From JAJZRJ01 sp040757055 (GTDB taxonomy: Bacteria > Desulfobacterota > Desulfobulbia > Desulfobulbales > Desulfurivibrionaceae): a stretch of DNA of 64,000 nucleotides. The notes under the pieces are model-generated. The model was not told where the DNA came from and did not search any database. It saw only the letters and a list, made by a program, of their open reading frames with translations. Numbering within the stretch: position 1 is the first letter of the stretch; every line of letters starts with the position of its first letter. Where the stretch lies: NCBI GenBank assembly GCA_040757055.1, contig JBFLXY010000003.1, positions 124,001 through 188,000 of the forward strand, written 5' to 3'. A program made the translations under genes and the position numbers. Shown here in pieces: positions 1-8,162 of this stretch.

Positions 1-1
1 C

Positions 2-343
2 GGTCTGATTCAGTGCGAACAGGAGGTGATCGGCACCAACCATTGCGAGGTGGGGGTGACGCTGGCCCGGGACTGGAAGCTGCCGGAGGAGGTCCTCAAG
101 GCCATCAAGTATCATCACGATTCCGGCCGGAAGCTGCCGCTCAAGAGCGTGCCCAGCATCGTGCTGCTGGCCGAGTTCATGGCCGCCAAGATGCAGTATG
201 CGCCGATCCCCGGCGCGCCGGTGCCGGCCCTGCCGGAAGACCTCGCCCGCCATGTCAAGAACATGATGGCCAATTACAAGATCATTGTCCGCGACCTGCC
301 CAGCGAGATGGCCAAGGCCAAGGAACTGTACCATATCGAATAG
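2..343 (+). CDS. HDOD-domain protein, C-terminal part (5' end outside window)
   Basis: The reading frame is open from the first bases, so this is the end of a longer gene. It encodes about 113 residues of an HDOD domain, recognisable from an NHCEVG stretch followed by an LARDWKLPEEVLKAIKYHH stretch, the metal-less relative of the HD phosphohydrolase fold. HDOD proteins are usually non-catalytic signalling or scaffold modules linked to two-component and chemotaxis systems. It ends nine bases before the hybrid kinase gene at 353, so the two probably form one transcription unit. A GTG at 26 exists but lies inside the conserved domain and is not a credible start. The family call is good; the specific role cannot be deduced from the fragment. 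Confidence 0.75.
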   Translation, partial: GLIQCEQEVIGTNHCEVGVTLARDWKLPEEVLKAIKYHHDSGRKLPLKSVPSIVLLAEFMAAKMQYAPIPGAPVPALPEDLARHVKNMMANYKIIVRDLPSEMAKAKELYHIE

Positions 344-352
344 CCGCTGCCG

Positions 353-2113
353 ATGACCGACCCGACTTTCGACAACATCTTTGATGATCTGGTGGAGGGC
401 AACGAGCGCCAGCAGACCTTTCTGCGGCTGCTGGCCGAGTTGTTGCCCGGCGGCGGGTTCCGGCTGCTGCTGCCCGATGGCGTCGCGCTCACGGCTGGCG
501 GGGAGGTGCCGCTGACGCCGGCGCGGGAGCAGAAGCTGCTGGTGAACGCCAGGAAACGGGCGGCGGTGGTCGGCGAAAAAGACGGCAGGGGAGGCTGGTG
601 GTATGCCCTGGAGCTGAACGAGCCCGAAGGGGTGCTCTTTTTCGCCCTGCCCGACAGGGACGATCTGCGGGCGCAGCCGCTGGGCGAGGCCCACATCCGC
701 AACAGCGTGCGGCTTGCCCTCATGATGCAGGAGCAGGAGGAACTGCATGCCGAAAAGGAGCAGTTTGTCCGGCAGGTCGGCATGCTCAAGCAGCAGCATG
801 GAAAGCTCATCGAGGACAATTACCGCCAGTACCGGCTCAACCAGGAAAAGGACAAGGAGTACGCCAAGCGGCTGGAAAGCGAGATCTCCCGGCAGACCGC
901 GGAACTGCGCGAGGCCAATGCCAGGCTGGAGGAGATCAGCCGGCTGAAAAGCGATTTTCTTGCCAACATGAGCCATGAACTGCGGACGCCGATGAACGCC
1001 ATCATCGGCTTCACCGAACTGCTGGCCGAGACGAAACTGGACGGCGAGCAGGCCGAATACGCCCATACCATCCGGCAGTCGGCCCTGAGCCTTCTCTCCC
1101 TCATCAACGACATTCTTGATCTCGCCAAGATCGAGGCGGGCAAGCTCGATCTGGAGGTCTTGCCCTACGATCTGGCCGAGGTGGTGCAGAACGTGGCGGC
1201 CATGTTCCGAATCCCGGCTCGCGAGAAGGGGGTGGAAGTCTCCTTCTGCCTCGACAAGCGGGTGCCGCCGAGGGTTTTTGGCGACAGCAACCGGCTGCGC
1301 CAGATCCTGGTCAATCTGACCGGCAACGCCATGAAATTCACCGAAAAGGGGCGGGTGGACATCCTGATCCATGCCGTGCAGGAGACCGACCAGGGAGTCC
1401 TGGCCGCCTTTGCGGTGCGGGATACCGGCATCGGCATTCCGGAGGCGCGGCGGCAGGCGATCTTCGAGAAATTCACCCAGGCAGACGGCTCCACCACCCG
1501 CAAATACGGCGGCACCGGCCTCGGGCTCGCCATCTGCCAGCAGCTCGTCGCGTTGATGGGCGGCGAGATTTCGGTGGAGAGCGAACTCGGCAAGGGCAGC
1601 ACCTTCCAGTTCACCATTCCCCTGATTGCCGTGCGCGAGCCGGCCAAGGCGGCCGTGCCCGAAAAATGCGGCCCGCCCAAGGTCGATGCCGCAGCCCTGG
1701 CCGCTGCCCGCATTCTGCTGGTGGAGGACAACGCCGTCAACCAGAAGCTCGCCAGCATCATCATCACCCGCCAGGGCTTTCAGCTCGGGGTGGCGGCCGA
1801 CGGGGTCGAGGCCCTGGAGCAGCTCAAGAACCAGGAATTCGATCTGGTGCTGATGGATGTTCAGATGCCCAACATGGACGGCCACACCGCCACCCGCAAG
1901 ATCCGGGAGATCGAGGCGGATCCCGAAAGGCGGCGGGAGTATGTGAGCCTGCGCCAGCGGACGACGCCGCTCAGGATCATCGGCCTCACCGCCCATGCCC
2001 GCAAGGAGGACGAGGTGGCGTGCTACGAATCGGGCATGGATGGGTTCCTCACCAAGCCCATTGTCAAGGACAAGCTCATCGCCACCCTGAACGCGGTGAT
2101 GCAGGAAAGGTAG
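353..2113 (+). CDS. Hybrid sensor histidine kinase/response regulator
   Basis: This 586-residue cytoplasmic hybrid kinase has no membrane segment. Residues 1-110 form an unassigned input region, followed by a coiled coil at about 120-200. The HisKA dimerisation box has its phospho-acceptor at His208 (MSHELRTPMNAIIGF). The ATP-binding domain shows an N box near 325 (RLRQILVNLTGNAMKF), DTGIGI and GGTGLGLAI. A C-terminal receiver domain begins near residue 452, with phospho-acceptor Asp502 (LMDVQMPNMDG). All catalytic boxes are present, so it should be active. It lies just downstream of the HDOD gene and may share its signalling job. No output domain follows the receiver, so phosphate must be passed on or the receiver acts allosterically. 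The input signal is unknown. Confidence 0.9.
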   Translation: MTDPTFDNIFDDLVEGNERQQTFLRLLAELLPGGGFRLLLPDGVALTAGGEVPLTPAREQKLLVNARKRAAVVGEKDGRGGWWYALELNEPEGVLFFALPDRDDLRAQPLGEAHIRNSVRLALMMQEQEELHAEKEQFVRQVGMLKQQHGKLIEDNYRQYRLNQEKDKEYAKRLESEISRQTAELREANARLEEISRLKSDFLANMSHELRTPMNAIIGFTELLAETKLDGEQAEYAHTIRQSALSLLSLINDILDLAKIEAGKLDLEVLPYDLAEVVQNVAAMFRIPAREKGVEVSFCLDKRVPPRVFGDSNRLRQILVNLTGNAMKFTEKGRVDILIHAVQETDQGVLAAFAVRDTGIGIPEARRQAIFEKFTQADGSTTRKYGGTGLGLAICQQLVALMGGEISVESELGKGSTFQFTIPLIAVREPAKAAVPEKCGPPKVDAAALAAARILLVEDNAVNQKLASIIITRQGFQLGVAADGVEALEQLKNQEFDLVLMDVQMPNMDGHTATRKIREIEADPERRREYVSLRQRTTPLRIIGLTAHARKEDEVACYESGMDGFLTKPIVKDKLIATLNAVMQER

Positions 2114-2123
2114 TCCGCTTCCG

Positions 2124-2609
2124 TTACCGCGAAAGTTCCCTTTCCAGCAGCGTCAGCCGGTCCTCCCAGCGGGCGCCGACGGGGCTGAGACGGGCCAGGC
2201 GGCTGGTGGTGCCGGTATGGGCCAGTTCCATTTCCAGCCGTTCCGCCGGCAGCAGGCCGCCCAGGCGGTCTGGCCATTCGATCACGCAGACTCCCCTGCC
2301 TTCGAGATATTCCTCCACCCCCACCTCCGCCACCTCGTCCTCGCCGCGCAGGCGGTAGAAATCCATGTGATAGAGGGGAAGGCGTCCCGGATGCTCATGG
2401 ACCAGGCCGAAGGTCGGACTGGTGATGGGGTCGTCCGCCGGCACGGCGAGCCCTTCGCCGATGGCCTGGGTCAGGGTGGTCTTGCCGGCTCCGAGATCGC
2501 CGGTCAGGGTGATGACGTCCCCGGGCTGGGCGAGTTCGCCGAGACGGCGGCCCAGGCGACGGGTGGCGGCAAGGTCCGGCAGGACGATGCGCAGGGCAGG
2601 GGCGCTCAT
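2124..2609 (-). CDS. tsaE: tRNA threonylcarbamoyladenosine biosynthesis ATPase TsaE
   Basis: TsaE is the ATPase that works with TsaB and TsaD to make the t6A modification at position 37 of ANN-decoding tRNAs. This 161-residue protein has the expected length and a P-loop GDLGAGKTT near residue 37, followed by the family signature SPTFGLVHEH, then YHMDFYRL and EWPDRL. Translation starts at the ATG whose first base is 2609, a single base after the stop codon of the small cytochrome gene, so the two are translationally coupled. A longer open frame runs upstream, but it only reads through the cytochrome and reductase genes out of frame. The gene ends 10 bases from the convergent kinase gene. Confidence 0.93.
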   Translation of the reverse strand: MSAPALRIVLPDLAATRRLGRRLGELAQPGDVITLTGDLGAGKTTLTQAIGEGLAVPADDPITSPTFGLVHEHPGRLPLYHMDFYRLRGEDEVAEVGVEEYLEGRGVCVIEWPDRLGGLLPAERLEMELAHTGTTSRLARLSPVGARWEDRLTLLERELSR

Positions 2610-2610
2610 T

Positions 2611-2877
2611 TCAGGTGCGCTTGTGGCAGAAGAGACAGCGGTATTTGGGAGGATGATCTGCGGGCAGGGGCGCGATCCCTTGTGGCTGGTGGCATTCCTC
2701 GCAGTACCGTTCCGCCTCTTTTTTGTCCATGGCAAAAAATCGTTCGTGGTCGGGGTTGTGGGGCAGATGCCTGGTGCTTTCCGGCGGCGCGTTCCAGAGA
2801 AAGAGCAGAATGCCGGCCCCGCCGGCCACGAAGAGCAGGTGCAGCCACCAGCCCCCTTTTTTCTTTGCTTCGTCCAT
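2611..2877 (-). CDS. Small membrane-anchored di-haem c-type cytochrome
   Basis: This 88-residue protein has one hydrophobic segment at about residues 11-27 preceded by positive charges, then a soluble tail with two CxxCH haem-c motifs, CEECH and CLFCH, the second five residues from the C-terminus. It is likely an inner-membrane-anchored periplasmic electron carrier. A strong ribosome binding site (GGAGGAG) precedes the ATG and overlaps the end of the upstream flavoprotein gene, while the tsaE start follows its stop by one base, so the three genes form one operon. The pairing with a geranylgeranyl-reductase-like flavoprotein suggests a redox partnership, but that is inference. No named family was recognised beyond the haem motifs. 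Confidence 0.8.
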   Translation of the reverse strand: MDEAKKKGGWWLHLLFVAGGAGILLFLWNAPPESTRHLPHNPDHERFFAMDKKEAERYCEECHQPQGIAPLPADHPPKYRCLFCHKRT

Positions 2878-2887
2878 GGCTCCTCCG

Positions 2888-3913
2888 TCAGCCGCCCAGC
2901 TCCAGGGCGGTGTGGTGAATGAGGCCGCAGCGCAGGGCGGCCACCAGGGTTTCCAGGATCAACGTGCAGCTCCACCGGTTGCGGCCAGCCATGGTCAGAA
3001 CCTGCTCGTGGAGGCGGTGCCGCCGGAGCAGGGCGGCAAGACGCCGGTCCGCATAGGCGGGTTCCAGGATGGTCCGGGCGGCGATCTGCCCGCTGAGCAG
3101 GGCCGCGTAGATGCCCTCGCCGGTGAGTCCGGAAGCGAGTCCGGCCGCGTCGCCGACCAGGAAGATGGTGCCGAAGCGCCAGCCCCGGTAGTCGAAATTG
3201 ATGCGGGCGGCCCGGGGCGGCGCCGCTGTGAGATCCATACCACATTGTGCCGCAAAGTGGTGCAACTTTTCCTGGAGACGATGGGGCGGCAGGTTGGCGC
3301 CGGCGCTGTAAATACCGATGGAGGCGCTGTGCCGGTGGGGGAAGATCCAGGCATAGCCGTTGCCGAAATGGCGGGGGGCAAGGTGCCAGGCCATGGCCTC
3401 GAATTCGCCGGGCAGCTGGTGGTGGAGGCCGATGCCGACCCTGGCGGTGGGGAGCTTCAGGAAACGGCGGACCAGCGAGGAGGAACCGTCGGCGCCGACC
3501 AGGTATTGGCAGCGGAAGGCGCCGTGGCTGGTGTGGACCTCATCGGGGGCAATGCGCTGCGCAGTCACGCCGGTGAGAATGGAGACGCCCGCCGCCGTCG
3601 CCTCATTGGCCATCCACTGCCCCAGTTTTTCACGGTCCACGGTGCAGACCATGGGCGCCGGGGCGGAGAGTTCCATGCGCTGCCAGGCGCTGACGATCAG
3701 TTGCCGGGAAAAACGGCGCTCGATAAGGGATTCCGGCAGGTTGAGCAGGTTGATGGTGCTGGCCGGCACACCGCCGGCGCAGACCTTGGGGCCGATGCGG
3801 GAACGGCGTTCGAGGAGCAGCACCGACCGGCCGGCCTTGGCCAGGGCGGTGGCGCAGGCAAGACCGGCAGGCCCGGCGCCGATGACGATGGTGTAAAAAA
3901 AAGTTGCGGGCAT
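2888..3913 (-). CDS. FAD-dependent geranylgeranyl reductase family protein
   Basis: This 341-residue flavoprotein of the geranylgeranyl reductase/UbiH-like group has an N-terminal Rossmann dinucleotide motif GAGPAGLACATALAKAG (about 12-28), an LLLERR FAD-ribose contact, a family-typical CAGGVP stretch, and the second FAD motif FLVGDAAGLASGLTGEGI in the C-terminal half. Family members reduce isoprenoid double bonds in prenyl chains of lipids or quinones. The start chosen is ATG at 3913, placing the FAD motif about 12 residues in; an in-frame ATG at 3979 would add 22 residues without family features. The gene heads an operon with the di-haem cytochrome and tsaE. The substrate cannot be deduced; menaquinone side chains or membrane lipids are possibilities. 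Confidence 0.85.
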   Translation of the reverse strand: MPATFFYTIVIGAGPAGLACATALAKAGRSVLLLERRSRIGPKVCAGGVPASTINLLNLPESLIERRFSRQLIVSAWQRMELSAPAPMVCTVDREKLGQWMANEATAAGVSILTGVTAQRIAPDEVHTSHGAFRCQYLVGADGSSSLVRRFLKLPTARVGIGLHHQLPGEFEAMAWHLAPRHFGNGYAWIFPHRHSASIGIYSAGANLPPHRLQEKLHHFAAQCGMDLTAAPPRAARINFDYRGWRFGTIFLVGDAAGLASGLTGEGIYAALLSGQIAARTILEPAYADRRLAALLRRHRLHEQVLTMAGRNRWSCTLILETLVAALRCGLIHHTALELGG

Positions 3914-4110
3914 GGGGTGTTCCGGGCAGAAAGGCAATGGGCCAGATCCGAGAGCTACCCTAGTCGCCCGGTTCCCCATCTGTCAAGCAGCATTTGCCCG
4001 GCGGATAGCTCTACCCATTTGGCCGGCGGCATGGTAGATTGGGTGCATTCCGGCCGCCGCGGCGCGGCATGTTGCATCGTCCGGCAACCGCACGAACTCA
4101 AAGGAATCCC

Positions 4111-5469
4111 ATGGAACTGGAAGCACTGGACAAAGGAAAGGGCAAGAACCGCTTGCCCGCTCTGGCACTGGCCGGCATGGTCATCCTGCTGGCCCTGGCG
4201 ACTTGGGGGCTCTCCCGTTTCGCTGAGACGGAAAGGCCGCAGGTGGCTCCGCAGGGCGATCTCTCCCGCCTGGGCCGGAACCGCGAGATTGTGTTGACGC
4301 TTTCCGACGCCGGGCGCGGTCTGCGTTCCCTCAAGGTGGCCATGGTGCAGGAGGGCAAGGCGGCGGCGCTGCTGGCCAAGGAGTATCCGCGCCAGGGGCA
4401 GCTCCTGGGCAGCGGCCCCCATCGGCTGGAGGAGCGGCTCACCATCAACGTCGCCGGGTTCAGGGAGGGCGCGGCCGAATTGCTCATCGAGGTGCGCGAC
4501 CACTCCTGGTGGGGGCTCACCGGCAACCTGATCACCCTGCGGCTGCCGGTCACCGTCGATACCAAGCCGCCGGTGGTGAGCATCGTCAGCCTGCCGCAGA
4601 ACATCAAGACAGGCAGCGCCGGCATCGTGGTCTATCGCGTGAGCGAGCCGGCGGCCCGGAGCGGGGTCTCCATCAACGGCCACTATCACCCCGGTTTCCC
4701 GCTGCCCTCGCAGGGCGACGGGGCCTGGGGCGCGATGATCGGTCTGCCCTATGATCTGCAGAAATTCGAAGAAACCGTGGTCACGGCGGTGGATCAGGCC
4801 GGCAACACCGGCAAGGCCGCCTTTGTCCTGGCCCTGCGTCCGGGCCGGGTCACCCGCGACCGCATCACCATCAGCGATAATTTCCTCAATGCCAAGCTGC
4901 CGGAGTTTGCCCAGCATTACCCGGAATTGAAGGGCACGCCGGTGGAACAGTACCTCATGGTCAACGGCGAGATCCGCGACCGGAATTACAAGACCGTGCA
5001 GGAGATCTGCAAGAAATCCGGATCGCAGCGGTTGTGGGACGGGCCCTTCCAGCGCATGGCCGGCAGCGCCAAGGCAGGCTTTGCCGACGTGCGGAGCTAC
5101 CTCTACCAGGGCAAGGAGATCGACACCCAGACCCACCTGGGCGTGGACATCGCCTCGCTGGAGCGTGCCGAGATTCCGGCGGCCAACCGCGGGGTGGTGG
5201 TCTTTGCCGAGTATCTGGGCATCTACGGCAACACCGTAATCCTCGACCATGGCCAGGGCATTTTCACCCTCTATTCCCACCTGAGTCAGATCAACGTCAC
5301 CAAGGGCGCCGCGGTGGAGAAGGGCTCCACCGTCGGTCTTACCGGCATCACCGGCATGGCCGGCGGCGACCATCTCCACTTCAGCGTGCTGGTGAACGGC
5401 ATTTTCGTGAGCCCCATCGAGTGGTGGGATGCCCACTGGCTCCAGGACAACCTCCTCCACGTCATGTGA
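4111..5469 (+). CDS. M23 family (LytM) metallopeptidase, membrane-anchored
   Basis: This 452-residue protein begins with a cytoplasmic stub and one transmembrane anchor (about 16-35), followed by a long periplasmic region and a C-terminal M23 peptidase domain. The domain keeps the zinc signature: HLGVD near residue 346 (HxxxD) and HLH near residue 428, plus GNTVILDHG and YSHLS. M23 enzymes cleave peptidoglycan cross-bridges or act as amidase activators; with the metal ligands intact, this one is probably catalytic. The ATG at 4111 is preceded by AAGGA at good spacing. The stop lies three bases before the mutL start, so mutL is probably co-transcribed. The exact cell-wall substrate is unknown. 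Confidence 0.9.
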   Translation: MELEALDKGKGKNRLPALALAGMVILLALATWGLSRFAETERPQVAPQGDLSRLGRNREIVLTLSDAGRGLRSLKVAMVQEGKAAALLAKEYPRQGQLLGSGPHRLEERLTINVAGFREGAAELLIEVRDHSWWGLTGNLITLRLPVTVDTKPPVVSIVSLPQNIKTGSAGIVVYRVSEPAARSGVSINGHYHPGFPLPSQGDGAWGAMIGLPYDLQKFEETVVTAVDQAGNTGKAAFVLALRPGRVTRDRITISDNFLNAKLPEFAQHYPELKGTPVEQYLMVNGEIRDRNYKTVQEICKKSGSQRLWDGPFQRMAGSAKAGFADVRSYLYQGKEIDTQTHLGVDIASLERAEIPAANRGVVVFAEYLGIYGNTVILDHGQGIFTLYSHLSQINVTKGAAVEKGSTVGLTGITGMAGGDHLHFSVLVNGIFVSPIEWWDAHWLQDNLLHVM

Positions 5470-5472
5470 CCC

Positions 5473-7293
5473 TTGTCCGCGATCCGCATCCTGCCAGAGC
5501 AGCTCGCCAACCAGATCGCCGCGGGCGAGGTCGTGGAACGGCCCGCCTCGGTGGTCAAGGAGCTGCTGGAGAACGCCCTTGATGCCGGTGCCAGTCAGGT
5601 GACGGTGCAGGTGGAGGGCAACGGCACCCGGCTCATCCGGGTGATCGACGATGGCAGGGGCATGGATCACGACGACGTGCTCCTCTCGCTGGAACGCCAC
5701 GCCACCAGCAAACTGACCAGCGCCGAGCAACTGCACGCCATCACCTCTCTCGGTTTCCGTGGCGAGGCGATCCCCAGCATCGCCTCGGTCTCCCGGCTCA
5801 CCATCACCTCCCGTCAGGCGGAATCCCCGCTCGGCACCGTGGCCGAGGTGCGTCACGGCACGGTGGTGCGGGTCCACGAGGCCGGCGGCGCGCCAGGCAC
5901 CACCATGGAGGTGCGTGATCTCTTCGGCAACGTGCCGGCCCGCCGCAAGTTTTTGAAATCCACCGCCACCGAACTTTCCCACATCGAGGAGACGGTGAAG
6001 AACTACGGCCTGGTGCGGCCGGAGGTGGGGGTGAATTATACGGTGGACGACCGCACCGTGCTCCAGTGGCCTGCCGGAGTGGATACCCTGGAAGGGCGGA
6101 CGCTGCGCCTCTTGGACCGGCGGGCCGGGCAAGGTGCCTTGCTTGCCGTTGAAGGGAAGGGAGGAGCCGATGGTCTTGCCATCACCGGCTATCTCCTGGC
6201 GCCGGAGGAGGCGCCGGCCACCGGCGCCAGGCTGCGGATCTTCGTCAACGGCCGGGTGGTGAAGGACCGCATGATCGCCCATGCGGTGGCCGAAGGGCTG
6301 CACAACTTCCTCCTTGTGGGACGGAGCCCGGCCGGGGTGTTGTTGCTTTCCATTGCGCCGGAGACGGTGGATGTGAATGTCCATCCCACCAAGCAGGAGG
6401 TGCGCTTCCGCAATGGGCAGGCCGTGCATCAGGCCGTGGCGAGTGCGGTGCTTGAGTCCGTGGTCCGTTTCCAGGAGGCGCGCAAGGAAAGCCTGTTCGG
6501 CCGGGCCACGCCGCCAAGGCCGGCACCATCACCACCCCCGCGTCCGTCCGTGTCGGTTACTCAAGTGCGGGAGCCGCAACCCCTTTTCCAGTCAAAGCCC
6601 CCGGCGAGAATGGTGCGCGAAGAGCAGGAAGACGTCGTGTGCTCCCTCACCCCGCGCTTCACCCAACCCCATGCGTCGGAGCCGATGGCGGAAGCTGTCG
6701 AAGCCCCTGTCCAACCAGCCACCTCCTCGCCGCTCCGTCTGCTCGGCCAGGTGGCGGAATGCTATCTCCTTTGCGAGAGTGAGGGCGGGCTGTTGGTGGT
6801 GGACCAGCATGCGGCCCACGAACGGTTGCTCTTTGAGGAACTGCGTCAGCGCTACAATGCCGGCAACGTGGCCCGTCAGCAATTGCTCTTCCCCAAGGTG
6901 CTCGAATGCACGTTGCAGGAACGGCAGATTCTGGAAGAAAACGGGCCGGAGCTCCAGCGGCTCGGGCTGGAGGTGGAGCCCTTTGGCGGCGACAGCTTCG
7001 TGGTCAAGGCGGTGCCCGCCATCATGGGCACCACGCCGCCCGAGGAGGTGGTGGCCGCGATTCTCACCCAGTTGGGCGAGGAGGGCCGCGGCAGCCAACG
7101 GGTGGAGGCGGTGCTGGCCTCCATGGCCTGCAAGGCCGCAGTCAAGGCCGGCCAGCGCCTGACGCCCCAGGAGATGGAACACCTTCTCCGGCAGATGCAG
7201 GAGGCGGATATCTTCAGCCACTGCCCCCACGGCCGCCCCGTGGCCCGCCGCTTTACGCCCGACGACCTCAAGAAGTGGTTCCACCGGACCTAA
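5473..7293 (+). CDS. mutL: DNA mismatch repair protein MutL
   Basis: MutL couples mismatch recognition by MutS to strand incision. The 606-residue product starts at a TTG codon; no ATG exists before the invariant IAAGEVVERPASVVKELLEN block, so TTG is the only reasonable start. GHKL ATPase motifs follow in order: ENALDAGA, DDGRGM, ATSKL, LGFRGEAIPS and the GTTMEVRDLFGNVPARR stretch. A Pro-rich linker spans about 340-420. The C-terminal domain carries the endonuclease motif DQHAAHERLLFEE starting at Asp444, plus ACKAAV and CPHGRPV, so this is the nicking type of MutL, as in bacteria lacking MutH. It follows the M23 gene by three bases. Confidence 0.96.
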   Translation: MSAIRILPEQLANQIAAGEVVERPASVVKELLENALDAGASQVTVQVEGNGTRLIRVIDDGRGMDHDDVLLSLERHATSKLTSAEQLHAITSLGFRGEAIPSIASVSRLTITSRQAESPLGTVAEVRHGTVVRVHEAGGAPGTTMEVRDLFGNVPARRKFLKSTATELSHIEETVKNYGLVRPEVGVNYTVDDRTVLQWPAGVDTLEGRTLRLLDRRAGQGALLAVEGKGGADGLAITGYLLAPEEAPATGARLRIFVNGRVVKDRMIAHAVAEGLHNFLLVGRSPAGVLLLSIAPETVDVNVHPTKQEVRFRNGQAVHQAVASAVLESVVRFQEARKESLFGRATPPRPAPSPPPRPSVSVTQVREPQPLFQSKPPARMVREEQEDVVCSLTPRFTQPHASEPMAEAVEAPVQPATSSPLRLLGQVAECYLLCESEGGLLVVDQHAAHERLLFEELRQRYNAGNVARQQLLFPKVLECTLQERQILEENGPELQRLGLEVEPFGGDSFVVKAVPAIMGTTPPEEVVAAILTQLGEEGRGSQRVEAVLASMACKAAVKAGQRLTPQEMEHLLRQMQEADIFSHCPHGRPVARRFTPDDLKKWFHRT

Positions 7294-7347
7294 AAGTTAG
7301 AGAAAATTTGGGTTGGGTTTTCTCCGCGCCTAACGCATAATGGTGTC

Positions 7348-8049
7348 ATGCGGCGAGCCCCTTTTGGCACAACCACTACTGAATCCTTGATCCCCAAACA
7401 CGGTGGCTACCGGAAGCTCAAGAGCTTTCAAGTGGCGCAGTTGGTGTATGACCTCACGGTGCGCTTCTGCGACCGCTATGTGGACAAGCGCAGCCGCACC
7501 CGCGACCAGATGGTCCAGGCCGCCCGCTCCGGCGTGCAGAACATTGCCGAAGGCAGCCAGGCCTCGGCTACCTCGAAGAAGAGTGAACTCAAACTCACCA
7601 ACGTGGCGCGGGCGAGCCTCGAAGAACTGCGGCTCGACTACGAGGATTTTTTGCGCCAGCGCGGGTTGGCGATTTGGCCGCGGGAGGACTTGCGGCGGCA
7701 ACGGTTGGTGGAGCGGCGGTGTGTTACGGCGGATGAGGTGGCGGCGTGGGTGGGGGAAGAGTATGAGGGTGGACGGGGTGGACTTGGTGGACGGGGTGGA
7801 CCAAAGGCGACCATCTACCCTGAGCTGGCGGCCAATGCGGTTCTGGTGTCGCTGGCCGTGGCCTGTAGTCTGCTCGACCGGCAATTGGCCACCCTGGCCG
7901 CCGCCTTTGAAACTGAGGGTGGCTTCAGCGAGCGCCTCTACCGGGCGCGCACCCAGCGGCGCTCCGCCAAAGCCGCCATGTCCACGCCGTCCACCCGGTC
8001 CACCCGGCCCACCTCGTCCACCAAGTCCACCAAGTCCACCAAAGCCTAG
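7348..8049 (+). CDS. Four-helix bundle protein with suffix domain (S23/IVS-like family)
   Basis: The 233-residue product matches the four-helix-bundle family first known from 23S rRNA intervening sequences. Its recognisable core is FQVAQLVYDLTVRFCDRY...RSRTRDQMVQAARSGVQNIAEGSQ at about residues 28-75, followed by a suffix-type C-terminal region. Function is unknown for the family; pentameric ring structures are known. Two low-complexity stretches occur: Gly-Gly-Arg repeats at about 141-152 and an STKSTKSTK-type tail at 211-233, both encoded by 9-bp DNA repeats in opposite orientation. There is no obvious ribosome binding site. A promoter-like TTGGGT (7313) and CATAAT (7336) pair lies just upstream. 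The gene is unrelated to its neighbours mutL and purC and may be an acquired cassette. Confidence 0.8.
   Translation: MRRAPFGTTTTESLIPKHGGYRKLKSFQVAQLVYDLTVRFCDRYVDKRSRTRDQMVQAARSGVQNIAEGSQASATSKKSELKLTNVARASLEELRLDYEDFLRQRGLAIWPREDLRRQRLVERRCVTADEVAAWVGEEYEGGRGGLGGRGGPKATIYPELAANAVLVSLAVACSLLDRQLATLAAAFETEGGFSERLYRARTQRRSAKAAMSTPSTRSTRPTSSTKSTKSTKA
7768..7803 (+). repeat. 9-bp GGTGGAC-type tandem repeat, about four units
   Basis: The sequence reads as four imperfect copies of a 9-bp unit, GGTGGACGG or GGTGGACTT, inside the four-helix-bundle gene. The repeat stays in frame and encodes Gly-Gly-rich residues. It is the inverted complement of the repeat at 7978-8043 in the same gene. Confidence 0.8.
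7978..8043 (+). repeat. 9-bp GTCCACCAA-type tandem repeat, about seven units
   Basis: About seven imperfect copies of a 9-bp unit related to GTCCACCAA or GTCCACCCG form the 3' end of the four-helix-bundle gene and encode its Ser-Thr-rich tail. Read on the minus strand, the unit is TTGGTGGAC, the same as the repeat at 7768-7803, so the two arrays face each other across about 175 bp. Confidence 0.85.
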
Positions 8050-8162
8050 CCCCCGCAAAAAAACATCGCCAAACCGTGGCCTTCACGGTATGATTGTCCG
8101 CAATCTGGCAGCCCTTGGGGCTGCGCCCCGATCACCCGACCATTGAGCAACGAGGCTTTTCC

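Noticed and set aside
3955..6429. 824-codon open frame on the minus strand
   Set aside because: Antisense to the M23 peptidase and mutL genes; His/Gly-rich nonsense-like protein without domains.
7768..8043. Possible CRISPR-like array
   Set aside because: Units are only 9 bp, contiguous, with no spacers, and lie within a coding frame.
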